In this document: piece by piece, positions 20,401 through 27,655 of the stretch
Position numbering within the stretch: the first letter of the stretch is position 1
Layout: every line of letters starts with the position of its first letter
Source of the DNA: Geomonas agri
GTDB lineage: Bacteria > Desulfobacterota > Desulfuromonadia > Geobacterales > Geobacteraceae
DNA length: 64,000 bases
Direction: 5' to 3'
Assembly: GCF_020179605.1 (NCBI RefSeq)
Contig: NZ_JAINZO010000001.1
Span: 372,001-436,000, forward strand
Program-made: the position numbers and the translations under genes
Notes under the pieces: model-generated
Databases searched by the model: none
What the model was told of the DNA's origin: nothing
Seen by the model: only the letters and a program-made list of their open reading frames with translations

Positions 20401-20855
20401 GCGAGCCCGCGCAGGACCTGCGCACCGAGGCCGAGGCGGTCACCATTCAGGGCACGGTCGGGAGTGCCGCGGAGGGGGTGCAGGTCGAGGCAGGGGGGGC
20501 GCTCTACACTCCCGACGTGGTCGCCGGGGCCTTCCGGCAACAGTTGGCGTTGGCGCTGGGGGAAAACCGGATCGCGGTACGGGCGGCTTCTGTCGACGGG
20601 GCAACCAGCGTGGCGCACCGCAACCTGGTGCGCATCGAGCGCATCAGCGGCGACCTGGGCGGCAACGGCAGCGTCGACATCCATGACGCCCTGCAGTTAC
20701 TGAGGATCTCCCTGGGGTCCGAGCCCGCCAGCGCCGCCGCACTCGCCCACGGGGACCTGGCCCCGGTGGTGAACGGGGTGTCCCGGCCGGACGGGGTCAT
20801 CGACGTGGGCGATCTGCTGGTGCTGCTGAGGAGGATAGTCGGCCTGCATCTCTGA
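17355..20855 (+). CDS. Secreted MBG/Ig-like repeat protein with dockerin-like end, 3' part after frameshift
   Basis: This frame continues the preceding gene after the G8 tract; the first good start inside it is GTG 17442. It holds further delta-60 units (ALALQPDNMLLVATRTG, TINLGPDGKFLIGGDF). Next come MBG-type modules (KTYGQADPSLGYSF and relatives, about 18390-19360), Ig-like units with repeating ITGAGSVMIMASQAGSGN motifs (to about 19860), and Ig-like domains of the SPADNSVTD kind. The C-terminus has two calcium-loop repeats like dockerin type I: GDLGGNGSVDIHDALQLL and PDGVIDVGDLLVLLRRIVG. In this lineage such ends are common on secreted proteins without cellulosomes. With the 5' part restored the protein would have 1712 residues. 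It is probably a cell-surface or matrix protein. Confidence 0.75.
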   Translation, partial: NNVIASPYRYLFRLKTTGEHDPSFVPSAGVNGVVSALALQPDNMLLVATRTGRVLRLKPDGSPDPGWHGGTPLQMGGRIDHLALLPDGRVLISGYPMYPGSYTDPDTGDLVPVTRNVVRLNSDGSVDESFVIEALYNYDASFSDDVIGFALQSDGSIIIFGVFDQVTDGYGTVIYRDYVARITPEGRLDTGFDLGAFSFASGTPISQVETINLGPDGKFLIGGDFTDQNGRSKLGRYANGWSFEDLSVSDTGDTVTWLRSGTSPELWRVSFEYSPDPDAATPVWVPLGRGNRVAGGWRLDGVNLAQYGTRVNGYVRARGYVTGDHGTIGSLVESLRLYYLKPQKTTITVTAHGQSKTYGQADPSLGYSFDPPLNGSDQFTGALSRVAGEDVGGYAITVGTLALGSAYDLVFSGASLTINQAPLLISADNQVKTAGNGNPQFTATCTGLAPWDTAASLGGAPLLTTSVDAGTPRGSYPIHAALGSITSANYRYSFVDGTFTVTGRPQGITFAEPPPKVYGAPAFAAGASASSGLTVSYASSNPAVAVVVGAEVRVTGAGSTVITASQGGDGFWEPAPSVPVTLTVVKAPLHVVAEDKTRAYLTSNPELTVAYQGFVNGEGGAVLTGAPVLATPAVLSSPVGSYAIVAGTGTLQAANYQLVPVNGTLTVYRSCQEITFPAIPERTFGDPPFEIVASACSGLPLSFRSSNPEVARVDGNVVIITGAGSVMIMASQAGSGNLETALEKSQPFVVHRSGQQVSFSSPAQKVVGDLHFDLDGSATSGLPLSYLSSDSAVATVAGSTVTVVGAGTTVLSALQEGSGNYLAALPVSRTLTVAQEGTPPQLYLSTLNSGASTSNPVLNIMGRAADVSGIASLSVAGVERGADAALFSAAATLADGDNAITVTARDGAGNVTTHNFIVTLDPLAPVLALTSPADNSVTDAVSCPVTGTVTPGSTVTMAVNGDALQLLPVSGGSFTGSALLAPGVNTVELTAERDGRSSRSKRSVTFDPAAPALAIGEPAQDLRTEAEAVTIQGTVGSAAEGVQVEAGGALYTPDVVAGAFRQQLALALGENRIAVRAASVDGATSVAHRNLVRIERISGDLGGNGSVDIHDALQLLRISLGSEPASAAALAHGDLAPVVNGVSRPDGVIDVGDLLVLLRRIVGLHL

Positions 20856-20874
20856 CAACTTTTCCTTGCCTTTC

Positions 20875-20921
20875 CCGCTCCAAAAACGTAAAGACGTCTC
20901 TAGTCTTACGACCAGGAGCGG
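20875..20921 (+). promoter_or_regulatory. Nested hairpin overlapping the ribosome-binding site of the next gene
   Basis: The outer arms CCGCTCC (20875-20881) and GGAGCGG (20915-20921) enclose an inner stem CGTAAAGAC / GTCTTACG with one bulged A. The right outer arm contains the GGAG ribosome-binding site of the gene starting at 20925, so folding would hide it. There is no T-tract, so it is not a typical terminator. Confidence 0.5.
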
Positions 20922-20924
20922 TGC

Positions 20925-22415
20925 ATGAGCAGGACTTGGCGATCCATTTTCGGTGGCATTGTGCTGGTGACCTTAGCCGTTGCGGCGGGATGCAGTTACA
21001 ACCGCGAGCTGCCGCGGCGGGTCAGCGAGAGCCTGGACGGCATCGCTCGCAACTCCCGGAGCGGCCAGTTCCTTTACGTCGACCCCGGTACCCCCGGCCA
21101 GCCGCAGGCAACCCTCTATCCGGTGCGGCGCTCGCTGCTGGGGTGGGAGCTTGCCCTGCCGGCGGTCCCGGTGAACCTGGGGCGCAACGGCGTGGCGCCC
21201 CCTTTCGAGAAGCGCGAAGGGGACGGCCGCACCCCCGCCGGTATCTTCGGCCTGCGCACCGCCTTCGGCTACCCCCCCGGCCTTCCCGGCGCCTTCCCCT
21301 ACCGCCAGGTCGACAGGCAGGACCTCTGGGTGGACGACTCGCAATCCCCCGACTACAACCGCTGGGTCCGGCGCGGCGAAAGCCGCGCCTCCTCCTTCGA
21401 GGACCTCTTGCGTCCCGACCCGCTCTACAAGTACGCCCTGGTGCTCGAGTACAACACAGAGCCGGTCGTGCGCGACCTGGGGAGCGCCATCTTCATCCAC
21501 GTCGAGCGCGGTCACGACAGCGCCACCGCCGGCTGCGTCTCGCTGCCGGAACAGGATCTGGTGCAGCTGATCGACTGGCTCGACCCGGAACAGCGACCGC
21601 AGGTGGTCATCGGCAGCGCGTCCGCCGTGGCCGCCACCCTGGCTGGCAGAGCCGAACAGCTCCCCACCGACCTGCCCGCCGGGCCGAAGGGAAAGCTCAT
21701 CGAGGGGGGGCGCCTCTTGGCGCTGCGCCACGGCGCTGGCGGCTTCTTCGCCGCGGCAGTGTCGCTGCCGGCGAGCGTCGGGCAGCAGATGCAGGAAAAG
21801 AAAAGCTGGCGACCCGAGTGCCCGGTTCCCCTTGACCAGCTCGCCTACCTGGTCACCTCCTACTGGGGCTTCGACGGCAAACCGCATTACGGCGAACTGG
21901 TGGTGCACCAGGCGCTGGCCGCCTTCTTCATGGACTCCCTGCACAGCGCCTACAACGGGCGCTTCCCTATCGAGAAGATGGAGCTCATCGACGCTTACGA
22001 CGGCGACGACTTCCGTTCCATGGAGGCCAACAACAGCTCGGCCTTCAACTGCCGCGAGGTCCCCGGCAGGCCCGGCGTCTTCTCCAGGCACAGCTATGGC
22101 GCCGCCATCGATGTCAACCCGCGCCAGAACCCCTACCTGATGCTGGAGGAGGGGGCAGGTGCGCAGACCAAAGGGATCGCGGGGGGCGCCGCCGCGGCCG
22201 GGTTCTGCCTCGCCAACCCCTCCCTGTGCCGCGTGCTCCCCGCCGGTTCCGCCGACCACCTCGACCGGCGCGACCAGCGCCCGGGCATGCTGCAGTCGGG
22301 CGACCCACTTGTCGTCCCCTTCCGCCAGCGCGGCTTCACCTGGGGGGGAAGCTGGCGTTTCCCCGACTACCAGCACCTAGAGTACGACCTGGGCCTCCTC
22401 CTGCCGGGGTCCTAG
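20925..22415 (+). CDS. Lipoprotein fusion of L,D-transpeptidase (YkuD) and M15-type peptidase domains
   Basis: A 496-residue protein. The lipobox VAAGC puts the acylated cysteine at C23. Residues about 45-235 form a YkuD-like L,D-transpeptidase domain with H192 and ATAGCVSL (C204), plus the family-typical GDGRTPAG. Residues about 300-495 match the M15/VanY-like carboxypeptidase pattern: SRHSYGAAIDVN with zinc ligands H389 and D396, then the GGSW...HLEYDL end with H484. One protein thus carries both a crosslinking and a trimming fold for peptidoglycan peptides and is anchored in the envelope. Whether both halves are active is unknown. AGGAGCGG precedes ATG 20925; the gene may be read through from the adhesin genes or from its own promoter. 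Confidence 0.85.
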   Translation: MSRTWRSIFGGIVLVTLAVAAGCSYNRELPRRVSESLDGIARNSRSGQFLYVDPGTPGQPQATLYPVRRSLLGWELALPAVPVNLGRNGVAPPFEKREGDGRTPAGIFGLRTAFGYPPGLPGAFPYRQVDRQDLWVDDSQSPDYNRWVRRGESRASSFEDLLRPDPLYKYALVLEYNTEPVVRDLGSAIFIHVERGHDSATAGCVSLPEQDLVQLIDWLDPEQRPQVVIGSASAVAATLAGRAEQLPTDLPAGPKGKLIEGGRLLALRHGAGGFFAAAVSLPASVGQQMQEKKSWRPECPVPLDQLAYLVTSYWGFDGKPHYGELVVHQALAAFFMDSLHSAYNGRFPIEKMELIDAYDGDDFRSMEANNSSAFNCREVPGRPGVFSRHSYGAAIDVNPRQNPYLMLEEGAGAQTKGIAGGAAAAGFCLANPSLCRVLPAGSADHLDRRDQRPGMLQSGDPLVVPFRQRGFTWGGSWRFPDYQHLEYDLGLLLPGS

Positions 22416-22764
22416 CGGCCGTACCCGACCCTAATCTAGTGATCATCGCTCCAGGTGCGTGGCTCGCCCCGGCCATGCCGGGCCGAGCGCGAGGGAGCGC
22501 ACCCGGTTGCCACGTTCTTACCGGGCGCCCGCCAACTCGCCAACTCACCACAACTACGACATTTTCCGGCTTCCTACCCGCTCACCGGCCCGGCCAGCCA
22601 GGTTTCCCCATCCGTTTCCCCGCCACTCACCACGCCTCCATCCCGCCGCGTCTCCCATTCCCCGTACCAGGTACATCGATGCTGTATACGTATGAACCTG
22701 TTTTTATTGCTAATGGTTCTATAAGTAGTGCCGATACTCTTGTAAAAAATTCCCGGAGGTTCTC
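22416..22764 (+). other. Intergenic region, no gene seen
   Basis: The first 250 bases are C-rich and contain only unsupported open frames without ribosome-binding sites. The last 70 bases are AT-rich and hold the sigma-28-like promoter described separately. Confidence 0.5.
22711..22737 (+). promoter_or_regulatory. Sigma-28 (FliA)-type promoter
   Basis: TAATGGTT, 11 bases, GCCGATAC. The flagellar sigma-28 consensus is TAAAGTTT-N11-GCCGATAA, so spacing is exact and seven of eight -10 bases match. It lies 28 bases before the start of the binding protein/chemoreceptor pair, the class of gene this sigma factor controls. FlgM, the anti-sigma-28 factor, is encoded 3.4 kb downstream. Confidence 0.6.
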
Positions 22765-23520
22765 ATGAAAAAGATGATGAAGTCGGCAGTGTGCGTTCTC
22801 GTGGTACTAGCAGCGGCGGCAGCCTACGGCGAAGAGATCAGGGTAGGCGGCGGCGGTGCCTCGATGAGCGCAGTGTTCACTCCCATAAAGGCACCTTTCG
22901 AGAAGGCGACCGGGGACACGCTGATGGTCCTGCAGTCCTCGCCCAAGGACGGCCTGGTCGACCTCATCAAGGGGAAGATCGAGATGGCGGCCGGGGCGGT
23001 TCCCTTCGAATCCATGGTGAGCGGCGCTGAGAAAGACGGGGTCAAGGTGAACCGCGACACCCTGGTGGTGCAGCAGGTCGCCGTGAACCGCACCGCCATC
23101 TACGTCCATCCATCAAACAAGGTTGCCGCGCTCTCCAAGGAGCAGCTGAAGGGGATCTTCACCGGCAAGATCACCAACTGGAAAGAGGTCGGCGGTGACG
23201 ACAAGGACGTCATCGTGGTCTGGGGCAAGGGGACTCCGGGGCAGAACGCCCAGTTCCAGAAGGAGATCCTGGACGGCGCCGAGGTCACCAAGGACATCCT
23301 CGACACCACCAACTACGCCAAGATCAAGGACAGTGTCGCTGCCACCCCCGAGGCGGTCGGTATCGATCCGTTCGGCATGGCGGACGCCTCGGTGAAGGTG
23401 GTCCAGTCTCCGGAACTGGTGAGCCCGATCCTGGTGGTGACCCAGGGCAAGCCTTCGGCCAAGCTGCAGAAGGTGCTCGACTACATCAAGGGTGAAGGCG
23501 ACAAGTACGTGAAGAAGTAA
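22765..23520 (+). CDS. PstS-like periplasmic phosphate-binding family protein
   Basis: A 251-residue exported protein with a signal peptide ending near AYGEE and a type-2 periplasmic binding fold of the PstS-like (PBP_like) class. Family elements are GGGGASMSAVFTPI near the mature N-terminus, LSKEQLKGIFTGKITNWKEVGG (the hallmark of phosphate-type binding proteins) and GKGTPGQNAQF. No transport genes are adjacent. A chemoreceptor gene follows after 27 bases, so the protein may present a ligand to that receptor, an inference from gene order. GGAGG lies five bases before the ATG, and a sigma-28-like promoter lies just upstream, consistent with co-expression with motility genes. Confidence 0.82.
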   Translation: MKKMMKSAVCVLVVLAAAAAYGEEIRVGGGGASMSAVFTPIKAPFEKATGDTLMVLQSSPKDGLVDLIKGKIEMAAGAVPFESMVSGAEKDGVKVNRDTLVVQQVAVNRTAIYVHPSNKVAALSKEQLKGIFTGKITNWKEVGGDDKDVIVVWGKGTPGQNAQFQKEILDGAEVTKDILDTTNYAKIKDSVAATPEAVGIDPFGMADASVKVVQSPELVSPILVVTQGKPSAKLQKVLDYIKGEGDKYVKK

Positions 23521-23547
23521 CCCCGACTGACCTGAACTGGTGCCACT

Positions 23548-26040
23548 ATGACGATAAAGACCAAGTTGATCTGCAACGCCCTGCTCACCCTTGCCGGTAT
23601 CGCCATCATCGGCGGGGTGAGCCTTCTGGGCATGAAATTCGTTCAGGGCAAGCTCTTCATACTGACCGAGCGTTCCACGCCGTTCCAGTTGAAGACCATC
23701 GAGATGCAGCGCTCGCTGCAGGAACACACTGCGAACCTCTCCGAGGTCTCCTTCGCCGCCAACGTCAACGCCCTCGCCGCGGCCCGCGGCAACGCGGAAC
23801 GCACCCTCGCCGACCTGCACAAGGTCACGGGGGAGCTTGCCGTCCTCAAGGGGAAGGATGGCGGGAGCGTCGACGCGGAGGAGGTGGAGCGGTTGGAGGG
23901 GCTGACCCGGGAGATGCTGGCCACGACCCAGGCGCGGCTCAAGGCCGAGGACGGGGCGCACCAGGCGGACCTGGCCATGAAGTCGGAACTCGCCGAGATC
24001 ACCAGGAAACTCTCCGAGCTGGACGTCTCGATCCAGAAACGCCAGAAATCGTCGGCGCGCCAGCTCTCGGTTTCCAGCGGTTCGGCCAGCGAGATCACGC
24101 AGAAGCTGATGAACCTCACCACCGCCAGGGACTTCCTCAAGGACGCCAACTTCGCCCTTTCCGAACTGATCAAGGCGACCGGCAGGAAAGGGGTGATCAT
24201 CGCCCGCGGCAAGCTGGACGCGGCCCTGAACGAGTTCGGTAAAAACCGGCTGGTCACCGCCGGTGATCCCAGTGTGAAGACCCCGGTGGAACTGGTGGCC
24301 GAGGCGCGCAAGCTGGTCACCGGCCCACAGGGGCTCCTCGAACTGAAGGGGGCGGCCCTGGCCAAGGGGGGAGATGCGCCCCCGGAGTACGACCAGGTGG
24401 CGCAGAGCGTGGCTACCAAGCTCTCCGGGGCGGTCATCGAGATCGAACAGTCGGTCACCCTGGCCACCGGCAAGTACAACCAGGAAAGCCGCAGCCACGA
24501 CGACTCCCTCAAGGGTTCCACCCTCGCGGGGGATGTCCTGGCCCAGAACGGCACCCTGATCTCCCTGGGGCTGGACATCAAGAGCGGCATCAAGGAGCTT
24601 TTCGCCGCCCGCACGAAGGAGGAGATCACCCAGGTGAGCGGCGAGCTGCGCACCAAGTTCGCCGCCGCCGAGGGGATCGAGGGACGCATGGCGGCCGCAC
24701 TGGGCTCGAAAAATTCGGCCGAGGCGGGTGTGCTGCGCGGGGTGGCGGGGAAGCTCGCTGCCATCAAGTCCCAGCTCATGGCCAAGGATGGGGTGATCGA
24801 CAAGCTTGAGCAGGTGGTGCAGGTGCGCACCCAGGCCGCGGCGCTCAACCTGAAGTTGAAGGAACTGGTGGCCCAGCAGAACGAGCAGGGGAAAAAGGGG
24901 GTCACCGCGGCGCAGGGCGAGCAGGAGAAGGCGGTTGCCTCGGTGAACCGCATGGTGCGCAGCTTCGTGGTGGCGGTCTCGCTTTTGGGGCTGGCCATGA
25001 TGATCTTCGGCCTGGTGACCAGCATCCTGCTGGCGCGCTCCATCACCACGCCGATCCGGGAGCTGATCGTGCTGGCCACCGGGTTCGGCAACGGCGACTT
25101 CAGCGCCCAGCTCGACGCGCGCCGCAAGGACGAGTTCGGCGAAGTGGCGCGCCACTTCAACCAGACCACAGTCAAGCTGGGCGAGATCACCGGTGCGCTC
25201 AGCCGCGCCATCGCCAACCTGGCCGCGCACTCCCGCCACCTCTCCGTCACCGCGGAAGAGCTGGCGCAAGGGGCGCGCGAGCAGGCTATAGCGACCGAAC
25301 AGTCGGCGGACGCGGTGGGGCAGATGTCGCAGAGCATCAACGAAGTGGCCGGCAGTGCCGCCCAGGCCTCGGAGGCGTCCCAGCAGGTGCTGATCACCGC
25401 GGGGCAGGGGGAAGAGGTGGTCGCCACTACCGTCCGTGGCATGGAGCAGATCGCCGCCTCGGTGCACGAGGCCGCGGTCCTGGTGCACAGCCTCGGGGAG
25501 AGGTCGGAGCAGGTGGGCTCCATCGTCGGCATCATCAACGACATCGCCGACCAGACCTCGCTCCTGGCACTGAACGCATCCATCGAGGCCGCCCGGGCCG
25601 GCGAGTTGGGGATGGGCTTTGCCGTGGTGGCCGACGAGGTGCGCAAGCTGGCCGCCCGCACCACCGAGGCCACCGCCGAGATCGGCGCCATGATCCGGGA
25701 GATCCAGGAGGGGACCACGCGCACGGTGCGCGCCATGAAGGCGGGGACCGGGAACGTTGCCGATGGGGTGCGCTACGCGGGAGAGGCGAGCCAGTCGCTG
25801 GAGCAGATCCTGGCCGTGTCGACTCGCGGTGCGGAGATGGCGGAGCGGATCGCGGCGGCGGCCGAGCAGCAGTCTACGGCCATGGTGGAAATCTCGGCCA
25901 ACGTCGACGGCATGGCCGACATCACCAAGCGCGCCGAGCACTCCACCAACGAGGTCAGGCGTGCCTCGGTGGAGCTGCGCCAGATCGCGGAGGAACTCTC
26001 CGGCATGGCCGCGTGGTTCCGGCTCTCCGGCGCCGCCTAG
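23548..26040 (+). CDS. Methyl-accepting chemotaxis protein with large periplasmic domain
   Basis: An 830-residue chemoreceptor. Transmembrane helix 1 is near residues 7-30. A very long, mainly helical periplasmic region follows (about 32-470) with many heptad-like Leu/Ala positions. Transmembrane helix 2 ([19 protein letters not shown]) is near 472-496, then HAMP and the cytoplasmic signalling hairpin with tip [20 protein letters not shown]. The periplasmic part is about three times the usual size. It lies 27 bases after the PstS-like gene in a probable two-gene operon behind a sigma-28-type promoter. No C-terminal CheR-docking pentapeptide is seen (it ends RLSGAA). A 14-bp hairpin follows the stop. 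Confidence 0.88.
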   Translation: MTIKTKLICNALLTLAGIAIIGGVSLLGMKFVQGKLFILTERSTPFQLKTIEMQRSLQEHTANLSEVSFAANVNALAAARGNAERTLADLHKVTGELAVLKGKDGGSVDAEEVERLEGLTREMLATTQARLKAEDGAHQADLAMKSELAEITRKLSELDVSIQKRQKSSARQLSVSSGSASEITQKLMNLTTARDFLKDANFALSELIKATGRKGVIIARGKLDAALNEFGKNRLVTAGDPSVKTPVELVAEARKLVTGPQGLLELKGAALAKGGDAPPEYDQVAQSVATKLSGAVIEIEQSVTLATGKYNQESRSHDDSLKGSTLAGDVLAQNGTLISLGLDIKSGIKELFAARTKEEITQVSGELRTKFAAAEGIEGRMAAALGSKNSAEAGVLRGVAGKLAAIKSQLMAKDGVIDKLEQVVQVRTQAAALNLKLKELVAQQNEQGKKGVTAAQGEQEKAVASVNRMVRSFVVAVSLLGLAMMIFGLVTSILLARSITTPIRELIVLATGFGNGDFSAQLDARRKDEFGEVARHFNQTTVKLGEITGALSRAIANLAAHSRHLSVTAEELAQGAREQAIATEQSADAVGQMSQSINEVAGSAAQASEASQQVLITAGQGEEVVATTVRGMEQIAASVHEAAVLVHSLGERSEQVGSIVGIINDIADQTSLLALNASIEAARAGELGMGFAVVADEVRKLAARTTEATAEIGAMIREIQEGTTRTVRAMKAGTGNVADGVRYAGEASQSLEQILAVSTRGAEMAERIAAAAEQQSTAMVEISANVDGMADITKRAEHSTNEVRRASVELRQIAEELSGMAAWFRLSGAA

Positions 26041-26086
26041 CCGGGGCCGGAGCGGCAGCGCCCAGTCACCAGGAGCGCCAAACGAC

Positions 26087-26120
26087 AACGGCGCGTCACC
26101 AGTTTCGGTGACGCGCCGTT
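26087..26120. terminator. Perfect 14-bp hairpin between converging genes
   Basis: AACGGCGCGTCACC pairs fully with GGTGACGCGCCGTT around a six-base loop. It sits between the 3' ends of the chemoreceptor (plus) and flgM (minus). No long T-tract follows, so termination strength is uncertain. Confidence 0.6.
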
Positions 26121-26144
26121 GGGCGTTTCAGGGGAGGCTGCCGG

Positions 26145-26429
26145 TCAGATGCCGCTTTGTGTCGAAAGCATCTTCTCCGCCACGTCCCGGGCATCGACCC
26201 GGTACTCTCCCGACTGTACCCGGGCCTTGATGGCGGCTACCCGCTGCGCCTGCTGCTGGTCCAGTTCCTTGGTGGAGATCTGGGACAGCGACGAAGAAAG
26301 CTCCACCAGGTCTTCCTGGCGCTTGGCAGGGCGCCCCGACTGCTGCGCCCGGGCTCTCGGCGCGGTGTCCATCCTTCCCTCTACGGGAATGGCAGGCTTC
26401 GCTTGCTCTATTTTATCGGTGATGTTCAT
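26145..26429 (-). CDS. flgM: Anti-sigma-28 factor FlgM
   Basis: A 94-residue protein. The disordered, Pro/Ala/Arg-rich N-terminal half is followed by the conserved FlgM sigma-28-binding region: VELSSSLSQI, then RVAAIKARVQSGEYRVDARD and AEKML. FlgM holds FliA inactive until the flagellar hook-basal body is complete and then is exported. Length and pattern fit the family. It stands alone here, without flgA or flgN beside it, next to a chemoreceptor operon with a sigma-28-like promoter. The start has CGGAGAT immediately upstream. Confidence 0.88.
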   Translation of the reverse strand: MNITDKIEQAKPAIPVEGRMDTAPRARAQQSGRPAKRQEDLVELSSSLSQISTKELDQQQAQRVAAIKARVQSGEYRVDARDVAEKMLSTQSGI

Positions 26430-26823
26430 ATCTCCGGCTCTTTGCTCGTTAAGGTCGTGTACTCAGGAACTACTTGAATGGTAATAGTTTTCCTGCACAA
26501 AGCCCAGTGATTTTTCTTTCATTATTCAGGCCCTCAAGGTGTCCCTTGAGCCCGGGGGCAACATCGTAGTCGGTTTGCCGCGACAGTCATTGTCGCACCG
26601 TTTCACAGCACCATCGCATTTCCTCATCTGTCATCCATCCTAGAACCTTCTCCCCTGTTGGTCCCCTGTCTCTTGGCCGCCTGTCACGGTGCTCACCGGC
26701 CGGTTTCTGCTCCAGTCACAGTAAAAAAACAAAGATTGGCTTGTTGACATTAAAAGTCTCTAAGTTATTTTTGATGGGTGCCGCCGGCCGGGTGACTGCG
26801 CCAAGCGGCAAAAGGAGGAGGCC
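26430..26823. other. Intergenic region between divergent genes
   Basis: No gene or riboswitch was recognised. Short inverted stretches (CTCAAGG/CCTTGAG near 26533) occur in the middle. The right end carries a promoter candidate for the small membrane protein: TTGACA at 26744-26749, followed by an AT-rich block near 26764-26770. Confidence 0.4.
26744..26770 (+). promoter_or_regulatory. Candidate sigma-70 promoter
   Basis: A perfect TTGACA -35 hexamer followed by an AT-rich stretch (GTTATTTT) at roughly the -10 position, 55-75 bases before the gene at 26824. The -10 element is poor. Confidence 0.35.
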
Positions 26824-27021
26824 ATGGCTACTGTGCAAACGCAAACGCAGGCGCCGTCCACCGTTCCCGCTCCGGCTGCCAAGCATTCCTTCGGCACCTT
26901 CGCCCTGAGTGTCACCCTCTTCATTGTCTTGGCCCTCGCGCTCTTCGTTTACCTCACCCTGAGGAGGAAGGTCGATGGCAGACACGTCGACCAGAAAGCA
27001 GGCGACGAGGGGGAAGACTGA
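26824..27021 (+). CDS. Small single-span membrane protein
   Basis: A 65-residue protein with a Thr/Gln/Pro-rich N-terminus (about 20 residues), one transmembrane helix (FALSVTLFIVLALALFVYLTL, about residues 26-46) and a charged tail beginning RRKVDGRH. By the positive-inside rule the tail faces the cytoplasm. AAAGGAGGAGG precedes the ATG. It ends 12 bases before the rhodanese-like gene and is probably co-transcribed with it. I do not recognise a family; the size and shape are like small accessory subunits of respiratory complexes, which is only a resemblance. Confidence 0.6.
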   Translation: MATVQTQTQAPSTVPAPAAKHSFGTFALSVTLFIVLALALFVYLTLRRKVDGRHVDQKAGDEGED

Positions 27022-27033
27022 GCAGGAGGGGCC

Positions 27034-27402
27034 ATGCGCAGCGAACTGGCGGTAACGACCGACTGGCTATGGGAGCGGATCAAAGAAGGGGAGCCGCTCT
27101 TTTTTATCGAGCTGCGCCACCCCGGCGATGCCGACTTCGCCGTGCACAGGGTGCGCGGTGCGCTTCGGGTCGATTGGGACGAGGCCCGGCGGCAGCTGCC
27201 GGAATTGCCGCGCGACCGCCTGGTCGTGGTGGTCTCCGGTTTGCCCAACGACGAGCCTGCCCTAGAGTTGGCCGCTCTCTTTAAAGAGAACGGTGTCCAG
27301 GCGCGGGTGCTGGCGGGAGGGGTGGCCGCGTACCTGGGGGCTGGGCTCCCGGCGCAGGAGGTGAGGGCCGCCCGGGACATGACCCGCATCCGCGGCGAAT
27401 GA
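27034..27402 (+). CDS. Rhodanese-like domain protein lacking the catalytic cysteine
   Basis: A 122-residue single-domain protein with the rhodanese pattern: an N-terminal FFIELRHPGDADFAVHRVRGA strand-loop (matching the family's DVR...F..GHI.GA), then LVVVVSGLPNDEPALELA, and near the end VLAGGVAAYLGAG (matching the family's L.GG...W...G). In active sulfurtransferases a cysteine begins the loop after the VVVV strand. Here the loop is SGLPNDEP with no cysteine, and the protein has none at all, so it is probably a binding or regulatory version. GGAGGGG precedes the ATG. It may share a transcript with the small membrane protein upstream. Confidence 0.72.
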   Translation: MRSELAVTTDWLWERIKEGEPLFFIELRHPGDADFAVHRVRGALRVDWDEARRQLPELPRDRLVVVVSGLPNDEPALELAALFKENGVQARVLAGGVAAYLGAGLPAQEVRAARDMTRIRGE

Positions 27403-27451
27403 CCCGCGCTGTGCAGTCTTTGCGCAGCGGCCGCCAGTGCGGCTTTGCGTG

Positions 27452-27479
27452 TTGACACCGAAACGAATGCCGATATATT
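27452..27479 (+). promoter_or_regulatory. Sigma-70-type promoter of the OmpA-family gene
   Basis: TTGACA (27452-27457), a 16-base spacer, then TATATT (27474-27479). The -35 is perfect and the -10 matches five of six. Transcription would start near 27487, giving a leader of about 170 bases before the ATG at 27656. No known riboswitch was recognised in that leader. Confidence 0.6.
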
Positions 27480-27655
27480 GGTAAGCGTTAATTTTTCCGG
27501 CAGTAACCGACGAGGCATTGCGGAAAGGGAATCAGCGGGTTAGCGGATCTTTCACGCCGGCACGGGCCGGGACTGGATGGGCCAGCCAGAGGCCGGCTCG
27601 AAAATTTAGCGGGAGGGTCTCGGAGAAGATCCTCCTCAACAAGGAGGCTACCACG

